From assembly GCA_913020275.1 (NCBI GenBank), contig CAJWBV010000074.1, forward strand, positions 1 through 5,419: DNA of 5,419 nt. Reading direction: 5' to 3'. Made by a program: the position numbers and the translations under genes. The notes under the pieces were generated by a model. The model saw only the letters and a list, made by a program, of their open reading frames with translations, did no database searches and was not told the DNA's origin. Below are positions 1 through 5,419 of the stretch, in pieces. Positions within the stretch are counted from its first letter, which is position 1. Each line of letters opens with the position of its first letter. The DNA is from an uncultured Rhodobiaceae bacterium. GTDB taxonomy: Bacteria > Pseudomonadota > Alphaproteobacteria > RS24.

Positions 1-301
1 CATTCATGAAAACCGAGACGCGTGGACGCATTTCCAGTCCCAGTCCCAATTCCGGCGGCGGCACGGACTCGGTAATCATGTTGACGACGCCGTCGGCGGG
101 GCTGATGACAAGGCCTTTGCGCTGTGGGGTCGTGCGCGCCGGATCGCGGAAAAACCAAGCGCACCAGAGCGTCAGCACCAGACCGGCATTGCCCAGAAAA
201 TCTGAAATGAAATAGAGCAGCAAGGTCAGCGCCGCGAAAACACCGATAAATTTGTAGCCTTCAGGATGAATAGGGAACAAAAGAGATGTTAACGCGCGCA
301 T
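1..301 (-). CDS. psd: Phosphatidylserine decarboxylase proenzyme, N-terminal part (cut by window edge)
   Basis: Psd converts phosphatidylserine to phosphatidylethanolamine at the inner membrane, using a pyruvoyl group formed by self-cleavage. I translated this frame by hand: 100 complete codons are present and the frame is open to the left edge. Visible hallmarks are the N-terminal PIHPEGY (residues 10-16), a hydrophobic stretch of about residues 18-51 that should anchor the protein, FFRDP (50-54), SPADG (67-71, with the Asp that in this family belongs to the self-cleavage triad) and RVSVFMN (94-100), which in the family leads into the FDVHVNR segment. This is the short bacterial type of roughly 230 residues. 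The cleavage site and the pyruvoyl-forming Ser lie outside the window. The ATG at 301 is the first start after an in-frame stop seven codons upstream, and GGAGG (306-310) lies four bases before it. In many alphaproteobacteria pssA follows psd; that would be off the left edge. Confidence 0.93.
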   Translation of the reverse strand, partial: MRALTSLLFPIHPEGYKFIGVFAALTLLLYFISDFLGNAGLVLTLWCAWFFRDPARTTPQRKGLVISPADGVVNMITESVPPPELGLGLEMRPRVSVFMN

Positions 302-322
302 AAAGCCTCCGAAATCACTTCA

Positions 323-351
323 AGTTTACTTTCAAACCGGCGGCTTGTCAC
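323..351 (-). promoter_or_regulatory. Candidate sigma-70 type promoter for psd
   Basis: On the minus strand GTGACA (346-351, five of six matches to TTGACA) is followed after exactly 17 bases by TAAACT (323-328, four of six matches to TATAAT). Transcription would begin near 316-317, giving a leader of about 15 bases that just contains the GGAGG ribosome-binding site of psd. It lies in the 70-base gap after cimA, in which I see no convincing terminator hairpin, so read-through from cimA is also possible. The call rests on pattern matching only. Confidence 0.45.
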
Positions 352-371
352 CACATCCAATTATGACGGGT

Positions 372-1976
372 TCAGGCGGGTTTACGCTCGGGGTCAGCGC
401 TCGCCCCGTCACGAAGAAGTTTGTAATTGACCGCATCCAGCAGCGCCTCCAGCGAGGCGACCACAATATTGGCGTTCACACCAATGGTGCGCCATGACCG
501 CCCTTCGCCATCCATGCTCTCAATGGTTACGCGGGTAACGGCCTCGGTGCCGGAATTCAGAATACGCACCTTGAAATCCACCAGCCGCATTTCGTCTATA
601 TAAACGGCATAGCGGCGCAAATCAGCGCGCAAGGCCATATCCAGCGCATTAATCGGGCCATTGCCCGCGCCTTGCGTTTCAACCGTTTCGCCGTCAATAA
701 CCAAAGCGAGCTTGGCAACCGAGCGTGTGCCGTGCGTGCGGTCATTGCTGACATTGACCTCATAAGCCTCAACTTCGAAAAATTCCGGCAACTGCCCCAA
801 ATGGCGCAGCGCGAGCAGTTCAAACGACGCGCCAACCCCGTCATAGCTGTAGCCTTCGGATTCTTTTTGCTTCACTTCGCGCAAAATATGTTCAATCGCC
901 GGGTCTGCGGCATCAAACGCAATACCGGCCGATGTCAGCCTGTCGACCACATTGCTTTTGCCCGCCTGGTCGGACACGAGAATTGTGCGGCGATTGCCGA
1001 CCAGTTCAGGCGCGACATGCTCGTAAGTGGTCGGGTCTTTCATCACTGCCGAGACATGAATGCCACCCTTATGGGCAAAAGCCGATGCGCCGACATAAGG
1101 CGCGTGGCGATTGGGCGTCTGGTTCAGCAATTCATCCAGCAAATTGGAAACGGCGCGCAGGGCCGGCAGGTTTTCAATATCAATGCCGGTTTCAAAACTG
1201 TCGGCATAGCGGGGCTTGAGCAGGAGGGTCGGAATAAGCGACACCAGATTGGCATTGCCGCAGCGTTCGCCCAAACCGTTAATTGTGCCCTGTAGCTGGC
1301 GCACACCAGCCTGCACTGCGGCAAGCGTATTTGCGACCGCATTTTCCGTGTCATTATGCGTATGAATACCAAGATGGTCGCCGGGAATATGTTGGGCGAC
1401 ATCCGACACGATTTCAAAAACTTCATCCGGCAAGGTGCCGCCATTGGTGTCGCACAACACCACCCAGCGGGCGCCGGCTTCAAGGGCTGCCGTGGCACAT
1501 GCCAGCGCATAATCGCGATTGGCTTTATAGCCGTCGAAAAAATGCTCGCAATCAATCATGGCTTCGCGCCCGTGCTGGCCGACGGCCGTCACGCTGTCGC
1601 AAATGCTTGCGAGATTTTCATCATTGCTGATGCCCAGCGCCACATCGACATGATAGTCCCAGCTTTTGGCAACAAGGCACACCGCGCCTGCTTGTGCGTT
1701 GAGCACTTCCATAAATCCGGGGTCATTGTCAGCACTGCGACCGGCACGCTTTGTCATGCCAAAGGCCGTCATCACGGCGCTGGCAAGTTTGCGATCTTCA
1801 GCAAAAAACTGGCTGTCGGTCGGGTTGGCACCGGGATAACCGCCCTCGATATAATCAAGACCCAGACTGTCGAGAGCATTGGCAATGCGAATTTTATCGG
1901 CCAGTGAAAAATCAACGCCGGAGGTCTGCTGCCCGTCGCGCAAGGTGGTGTCGAATAAATACAGGCGTTCGGCCAT
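372..1976 (-). CDS. cimA: Citramalate synthase (R-citramalate from pyruvate and acetyl-CoA)
   Basis: CimA condenses pyruvate and acetyl-CoA to (R)-citramalate, the entry to the threonine-independent route to 2-oxobutyrate and isoleucine. The 534-residue protein has the family's full layout. An HMGL-like TIM barrel spans roughly residues 4-275, with DTTLRDGQQ (9-17; Arg13 and Asp14 catalytic/metal), HTHND (205-209; the two metal-binding His) and GLGERCGNANL (234-244). A linker carries GGIHVSA (304-310). A LeuA-type regulatory/dimerisation domain occupies about 395-525, including GNGPINALDMAL (438-449). Length and the EGYSYDGVGASFELL segment (374-388) fit citramalate synthase better than 2-isopropylmalate or homocitrate synthase, though substrate is inferred from family resemblance. 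The reading frame could start 15 codons earlier at 2021, inside gltX, but MAERLYLFDTTLRDG matches the family start and leaves one base after the gltX stop. No strong Shine-Dalgarno is visible, so translation is probably coupled to gltX. Feedback inhibition by isoleucine is known for the family. Confidence 0.93.
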   Translation of the reverse strand: MAERLYLFDTTLRDGQQTSGVDFSLADKIRIANALDSLGLDYIEGGYPGANPTDSQFFAEDRKLASAVMTAFGMTKRAGRSADNDPGFMEVLNAQAGAVCLVAKSWDYHVDVALGISNDENLASICDSVTAVGQHGREAMIDCEHFFDGYKANRDYALACATAALEAGARWVVLCDTNGGTLPDEVFEIVSDVAQHIPGDHLGIHTHNDTENAVANTLAAVQAGVRQLQGTINGLGERCGNANLVSLIPTLLLKPRYADSFETGIDIENLPALRAVSNLLDELLNQTPNRHAPYVGASAFAHKGGIHVSAVMKDPTTYEHVAPELVGNRRTILVSDQAGKSNVVDRLTSAGIAFDAADPAIEHILREVKQKESEGYSYDGVGASFELLALRHLGQLPEFFEVEAYEVNVSNDRTHGTRSVAKLALVIDGETVETQGAGNGPINALDMALRADLRRYAVYIDEMRLVDFKVRILNSGTEAVTRVTIESMDGEGRSWRTIGVNANIVVASLEALLDAVNYKLLRDGASADPERKPA

Positions 1977-1977
1977 T

Positions 1978-3324
1978 TCAGTGTTTCCCGGCCGCTTCCA
2001 AACGGGCGACCGCCTCATCATAGCCGATATGATACAGCAAATGTTGCATTTCCGGCCCGTGCGACTGACCGGTCAGGGCCATGCGCAAGGGCATGAACAA
2101 AGCTCGCCCTTTTCGGCCGGTTTCGTCTTTCAGGCGTCCCGTCCAGTCCGACCAGCTTTCCGTGTCGAACGGCGCATCCGGCAATAATATACGGGCTTGC
2201 GCGATATAGTCGGCATCATCAGTCTCGACCACGGGCGTGATGGGCCCGTTTATGAGTGCCATGATATTTTGCATATCGGCAAATTTCTCAATATTGCCGC
2301 GCATCGCCTCCCAGAATTCGGGTTGCGCAGGCGCGCCAATTTCTGCAAGGCGTTCGGCCACCGCCGCGTAGGATGTTTCATGTAAAATGCGCGCGTTCAG
2401 CCGCGTCACATCTTCTGGGTCAAAACGAGCAGGCGCGCGACCCAGCCGCGCCATGTCAAACCCGTCAATAATTTCCTGCATGGTCTGGGCCGGAACCACA
2501 GGATCGGCCGTGCCCAAACGCGCAATATGCGCGTTCAAACTTATCGGCTCCAGCCCGCTATCACGCAAATCCGCCAGTGCCAGCGATCCAAGACGTTTTG
2601 ACAGCCCGCTGCCATCAGCACCCAGCATTAGCGAAAAATGTGCAAATTCTGGCACTTCACCGCCCAACGCCGTGATCAGCTCAACTTGCGCGGCGGTATT
2701 TGTTACATGGTCTTCGCCCCTGATGACATGGCTGATATTCATATCCAAATCATCCACCACACTGGGCAGCGTGTAGAGCCAACTGCCATCGGCGCGGCGG
2801 ATAACCGGGTCTGACACGCTGGCGGTGTCGATTTTCTGCTCTCCGCGCACGAGATCGCGCCAAGCGACCTGATTGCCCGAAAGTTTAAACCGCCAATGCG
2901 CCGACCGGCCTTCGGCCTCCAGAGTGGCTTTCTCATCAGCCGACAGAGCCAGACCTGCGCGGTCATAAACAGGCGGTTTGCCCCGTGCAAGCTGGCGTTT
3001 GCGTTTGCGCTCCAATTCTTCCGGCGTTTCATAACAGGCATAGACATGGCCTTGCGCGACGAGTGTTTCAAACACACCATCATAACGCTCAAAACGGTCA
3101 GACTGGCGGGCGGTTTCATCCCATTTCAGTCCCAGCCAATCGAGATCGGCCTGAATGGCATCGGCAAAGGCTTGCGTTGAGCGTTCGCGGTCAGTGTCGT
3201 CGAGCCGCAGGACAAACTGGCCGTCATGTTTTTTGGCGAACAGGAAACAGAACAGAGCGGCGCGGGCATTGCCGACATGCAGCAATCCCGTTGGGCTGGG
3301 GGCGAAGCGCGTTCGGATGGACAT
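1978..3324 (-). CDS. gltX: Glutamyl-tRNA synthetase (class I, zinc-less short form)
   Basis: GltX attaches glutamate to tRNA(Glu), and in organisms lacking GlnRS also to tRNA(Gln) for later amidation by GatCAB. The 448-residue protein opens with RFAPSPTG (6-13) and the HIGH-class signature HVGN (16-19). RLDDTDRERS (40-49) and VIRGEDH (200-206) are typical active-site segments of the family. The KLSKR signature appears as GLSKR (240-244), keeping the central Lys243. The zinc-binding insertion is degenerate: Cys97 remains, but the other expected Cys/His ligands are replaced (the segment reads ACYETPEELE at 96-105), so no zinc site is expected. The anticodon-binding helical half (about 290-448) is intact. 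Alphaproteobacteria often carry two gltX copies; I cannot tell from this window whether this one is the sole enzyme or a specialised copy. It starts 25 bases after nadE, with AAGG (3335-3338) ten bases before the ATG, and ends one base before cimA. Confidence 0.95.
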   Translation of the reverse strand: MSIRTRFAPSPTGLLHVGNARAALFCFLFAKKHDGQFVLRLDDTDRERSTQAFADAIQADLDWLGLKWDETARQSDRFERYDGVFETLVAQGHVYACYETPEELERKRKRQLARGKPPVYDRAGLALSADEKATLEAEGRSAHWRFKLSGNQVAWRDLVRGEQKIDTASVSDPVIRRADGSWLYTLPSVVDDLDMNISHVIRGEDHVTNTAAQVELITALGGEVPEFAHFSLMLGADGSGLSKRLGSLALADLRDSGLEPISLNAHIARLGTADPVVPAQTMQEIIDGFDMARLGRAPARFDPEDVTRLNARILHETSYAAVAERLAEIGAPAQPEFWEAMRGNIEKFADMQNIMALINGPITPVVETDDADYIAQARILLPDAPFDTESWSDWTGRLKDETGRKGRALFMPLRMALTGQSHGPEMQHLLYHIGYDEAVARLEAAGKH

Positions 3325-3349
3325 TTGAGGGCGACCTTTTTAATCAGTG

Positions 3350-5023
3350 TTAGCGCGTCAACGCGTCTCGAAACCCGTTGGTAATCGGATAGCGCCGGTC
3401 GCGCCCGAAATTGCGGGCACCTATTTTTGCACCGGGCGCGGCTTGACGGCGTTTATATTCGGACACATATAGCAGATGTTCGATGCGGCGCACGACATCC
3501 TTTGCATGCCCGCGGGCGACAATTTCATCCACGCCCAACTCATCCTCCACGAGACAGAACAAAATATCATCCAGCGCGTCATAAGGCGGCAGGCTGTCTT
3601 CGTCTTTCTGGTCGGGGCGCAACTCGGCGCTGGGCGGCTTTTCAATAATGGTCTCAGGTATCACCACCCCCGCCGGCCCCATGCCGGTTTCGGGAACATG
3701 TCCGTTGCGCCAGCGCGCCAGTTTGAAAACTTCCGTTTTGTAAATATCCTTAATGGGGTTGTAGCCGCCATTCATGTCGCCATAAAGCGTCGCATAGCCC
3801 ACCGACACCTCCGACTTATTTCCGGTGGTGACAACCATGCTGCCAAATTTGTTTGAAACCGCCATTAAAAGCGTGCCGCGCAAGCGCGATTGGATATTTT
3901 CTTCCGTAATATCCGCATTGGTGCCGACAAACATATCCGACAGAACGGTTTCTACAGCCTCAACCGGCGGCGCAATCGGCACGGTGTCGAGGCGAATACC
4001 AAGCGCACCGGCGCAGGCCGCGGCATCGTCAAGGCTCGACTGGCTGGTGTAGCGCGATGGCAGCATGACGGCATGAACATGGTCTGCGCCCAGCGCATCA
4101 ACCGCCATGGCCGCGCAAATGGCACTGTCAATGCCACCCGACAGCCCCAACAAAACACCCGGGAAACCGTTTTTGTTTACATAGTCGCGCAAGCCCAGCA
4201 TCGCCGCCTGATAAATCTGGGCCAAATCATCGGGCACGGAGGCAGCCGCCTGCGGCGTGCAGACCCAAGCCCCTTCGCCGGCGCACCAGTCTGTTACAAT
4301 GACATCAGACGACCAGACGGCGCCCTGCACCGCAATCGTGCCATCGCCCGCCATGACGAAACTGCCGCCGTCAAACACCAGCTCATCCTGCCCGCCAAAC
4401 TGATTGACATAAACCAGCGGCAGGCCCGTTTCGCCCGCGCGCGCGCGCGCATGTGCACATCGTTTTTCATGTTTGCCGCGCTCAAATGGCGACCCGTTGG
4501 GCGACACCAGAAGCTCTGCGCCTTCTGCCTTCAAATGCGCGCAAACATCGCCAAACCAGATATCCTCACAAATCGGCACCCCTATACGTACCCCGCGCAT
4601 TTCAACGGGCGCCGGCAAGGGCCCGGCATGAAACAGGCGTTTTTCGTCGAACACCGCATAATTCGGCAAATGATGCTTGTGGCGCACCGCCATTTGCCCG
4701 CCATCGGCGGCGACCACGCTATTGTGCAACTGCCCGCCATCAATCATGGGCGCGCCAAAAATCAACGCCGGACCGCCATCGGCGGTCAGGGCAACCAGAT
4801 CATCAACCATTCTGCGCGCGCGCGTCAGAAAAGAACGCTTGAGCACAAGATCTTCCGGAGGATAGCCGGTCAAAAACAACTCACTGGCAACAACAATATC
4901 TGCCCCCGAAGCCGCAGCTTCGGCGCGCGCCTGCTTGAGAAGCCCGGCATTGCCCGACAAGTCACCCACAATTGGGTTCAACTGCGCCAGCGCGATTTTG
5001 AGTGTATGGGTTTTTGACGTCAT
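3350..5023 (-). CDS. nadE: Glutamine-dependent NAD+ synthetase
   Basis: NadE performs the last step of NAD+ synthesis: ATP-dependent amidation of nicotinic acid adenine dinucleotide, with ammonia drawn from glutamine. The 557-residue protein is the two-domain form. The N-terminal nitrilase-like glutaminase (about 7-250) shows the triad Glu48 (in ASELFLTGYPPED), Lys116 (in RHKHHLPNYAVFDE) and Cys152 (in GVPICEDIWF). The C-terminal synthetase (about 270-557) has the ATP-binding P-loop LSGGIDS (294-300), TTGNKSE (399-405) and GDMNGGYNPIKDIYK (415-429). Length is normal and nothing is missing. An ATG 19 codons earlier (5080) and another at 5062 are in frame, but I choose 5023 because MTSKTHTLKIALAQLNP matches where homologues begin. 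No Shine-Dalgarno sequence precedes it; a weak -10-like hexamer sits six bases upstream, raising the possibility of a leaderless message. It is probably the first gene of a nadE-gltX-cimA transcript, divergent from aroG. Confidence 0.96.
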   Translation of the reverse strand: MTSKTHTLKIALAQLNPIVGDLSGNAGLLKQARAEAAASGADIVVASELFLTGYPPEDLVLKRSFLTRARRMVDDLVALTADGGPALIFGAPMIDGGQLHNSVVAADGGQMAVRHKHHLPNYAVFDEKRLFHAGPLPAPVEMRGVRIGVPICEDIWFGDVCAHLKAEGAELLVSPNGSPFERGKHEKRCAHARARAGETGLPLVYVNQFGGQDELVFDGGSFVMAGDGTIAVQGAVWSSDVIVTDWCAGEGAWVCTPQAAASVPDDLAQIYQAAMLGLRDYVNKNGFPGVLLGLSGGIDSAICAAMAVDALGADHVHAVMLPSRYTSQSSLDDAAACAGALGIRLDTVPIAPPVEAVETVLSDMFVGTNADITEENIQSRLRGTLLMAVSNKFGSMVVTTGNKSEVSVGYATLYGDMNGGYNPIKDIYKTEVFKLARWRNGHVPETGMGPAGVVIPETIIEKPPSAELRPDQKDEDSLPPYDALDDILFCLVEDELGVDEIVARGHAKDVVRRIEHLLYVSEYKRRQAAPGAKIGARNFGRDRRYPITNGFRDALTR

Positions 5024-5029
5024 AATTGT

Positions 5030-5058
5030 TATGTAGCGCGAGCCGCGGCCACGAACAA
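5030..5058 (-). promoter_or_regulatory. Weak candidate promoter for nadE (possibly leaderless)
   Basis: On the minus strand TTGTTC (5053-5058) and TACATA (5030-5035) are 17 bases apart. Each matches the sigma-70 consensus at only three of six positions. Only six bases separate the -10-like hexamer from the chosen nadE ATG, so transcription would begin at or next to the start codon. This fits with the absence of a Shine-Dalgarno sequence there, but the match is weak and other promoters further upstream are possible. Confidence 0.25.
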
Positions 5059-5106
5059 GCATTGCGGCATTTGGGCACAAAGGCTTTTTCGAAGTTTGGG
5101 ATTAGC

Positions 5107-5121
5107 CTGTTATCACAACAG
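5107..5121. repeat. Small inverted repeat in the nadE/aroG divergent promoter region
   Basis: CTGTT-ATCAC-AACAG has perfect five-base arms around a five-base centre, whose second and fourth bases also pair. It sits near the middle of the intergenic gap, about 84 bases before nadE and 74 before aroG. The size and symmetry would suit a dimeric repressor or activator, but a repeat this short can arise by chance and I do not recognise it as a known operator. It has no trailing T-run, so it does not look like a terminator. Confidence 0.25.
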
Positions 5122-5183
5122 AAAGACGGGCTACCCCCTTTAAATTTCGAGATAAACCCAGTATATCAGGCTAAAGATGAACC

Positions 5184-5189
5184 GGATGG
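5184..5189 (+). promoter_or_regulatory. Probable ribosome-binding site deciding the aroG start
   Basis: GGATGG resembles GGAGG and ends five bases before the ATG at 5195. It favours that start over the in-frame ATGs at 5177 (preceded only by AGG at 5168-5170) and 5186 (which overlaps this site). Confidence 0.4.
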
Positions 5190-5194
5190 TTACG

Positions 5195-5419
5195 ATGAAC
5201 GAAAAATGGACTTTGAACAGCTGGCGGAATTTTCCGATCAAGCAGGTGCCTGCATATGAAGATGCGGAAGCCCTGCAATCTGTGGAAGAACGCCTTGCCG
5301 GATTCCCGCCGCTTGTTTTTGCTGGCGAAGCACGAAGCCTGAAAGCTCACCTTGCCGAAGTATGCGAAGGCCGCGCTTTCCTGCTTCAGGGCGGCGACTG
5401 CGCCGAGCGCTTCATGGAC
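5195..5419 (+). CDS. aroG: Class II 3-deoxy-D-arabino-heptulosonate 7-phosphate synthase, N-terminal part (cut by window edge)
   Basis: DAHP synthase condenses phosphoenolpyruvate with erythrose 4-phosphate, the first step of the shikimate pathway to aromatic amino acids. I translated 75 complete codons by hand; the frame is open to the right edge. The start [17 protein letters not shown] (residues 5-21) and the blocks [10 protein letters not shown] (38-47) and [12 protein letters not shown] (62-73) are characteristic of the class II (plant and mycobacterial type) enzyme. Cys69 in GGDCAE corresponds to the metal-binding Cys known in that family. The remaining metal ligands and most of the barrel, in a protein normally of about 450-460 residues, lie beyond the window. 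Three in-frame ATGs (5177, 5186, 5195) follow the upstream stop at 5153; I chose 5195 by family start and ribosome-binding site. The symbol follows common usage for this class, which varies between genomes. The gene is divergent from nadE. Confidence 0.93.
   Translation, partial: MNEKWTLNSWRNFPIKQVPAYEDAEALQSVEERLAGFPPLVFAGEARSLKAHLAEVCEGRAFLLQGGDCAERFMD

Larger units (their letters stand above)
5024..5194. promoter_or_regulatory. Divergent intergenic region between nadE and aroG
   Basis: These 171 bases separate the two outward-facing genes and must contain both promoters unless distant ones are used. The half nearest nadE is GC-rich (around 5036-5048), while the half nearest aroG holds an AT-rich patch (5138-5167). 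I looked for paired -35/-10 hexamers on the plus strand and found none that I trust for aroG. I see no riboswitch, leader peptide with aromatic codons, or attenuator-type hairpin. Confidence 0.5.

Noticed and set aside
6..215. A 69-codon plus-strand open frame at the left edge
   Set aside because: It lies opposite psd, whose translation shows clear family motifs; the plus-strand product is low-complexity and has no family resemblance.
321..345. Possible terminator hairpin after cimA (GTTT/AAAC pairing and a GC-rich patch)
   Set aside because: Only a four-base stem forms and no T-run follows in the direction of transcription; the sequence is better read as a promoter.
672..1907. Open frames on the plus strand antisense to cimA (672-1295 and 1356-1907)
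   Set aside because: Both are in register with cimA codons and explained by the same rare-codon effect. Neither resembles a known protein.
1977..2021. Longer cimA start inside gltX
   Set aside because: The added 15 residues have no family counterpart, and the ATG at 1976 directly precedes the conserved DTTLRDGQQ region at the expected distance.
3890..5017. A 375-codon open frame on the plus strand, antisense to nadE
   Set aside because: Its codons are in exact register with those of nadE, so it stays open wherever nadE avoids TTA, CTA and TCA, which are rare here. The product is Arg/His/Gln-rich with no recognisable family, while nadE is complete and conserved.
5024..5080. Longer nadE starts at 5080 or 5062
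   Set aside because: The extra residues are Arg/Gly-rich and not typical of the family; homologues begin close to the IALAQLNP block, which suits 5023.
5026..5259. A 77-codon plus-strand open frame across the nadE-aroG gap
   Set aside because: It overlaps the start of aroG in another frame, and the aroG frame carries the conserved DAHP synthase motifs.

Overview
The window reads as ordinary chromosomal core metabolism of an alphaproteobacterium. This is inferred from protein character: a short-type phosphatidylserine decarboxylase, an alphaproteobacterial-style zinc-less glutamyl-tRNA synthetase, a class II DAHP synthase, and a moderately high GC content with few TTA/CTA/TCA codons in the genes. 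I cannot name a genus. I see no mobile element, CRISPR array, RNA gene or phage gene.

Layout. Almost everything lies on the minus strand. Reading in the direction of transcription (right to left) the genes are nadE (glutamine-dependent NAD+ synthetase, 3350-5023), gltX (glutamyl-tRNA synthetase, 1978-3324), cimA (citramalate synthase, 372-1976), and then the first 100 codons of psd (phosphatidylserine decarboxylase proenzyme, 1-301), cut by the left edge. nadE and gltX are 25 bases apart and gltX and cimA only one base apart, so these three look like one transcript. psd follows after 70 bases that contain a good promoter-like sequence, so it may be the first gene of its own unit. On the right a divergent plus-strand gene, a class II DAHP synthase (aroG, 5195-5419), begins and runs off the edge. 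The 171 bases between nadE and aroG (5024-5194) must carry the two divergent promoters.

Function. The genes share no single pathway. nadE makes NAD+ from deamido-NAD+, gltX charges tRNA with glutamate, cimA opens the pyruvate route to isoleucine, psd makes phosphatidylethanolamine, and aroG opens the shikimate pathway. nadE, gltX, cimA and aroG touch central amino-acid and nitrogen metabolism, but co-regulation is only an inference. I found no new biological system. The items worth a second look are modest: a possibly leaderless nadE start, a departure from the usual KLSKR motif plus zinc-site loss in GltX, a 25-base alternating purine-pyrimidine tract inside nadE, and a small inverted repeat in the divergent promoter region.
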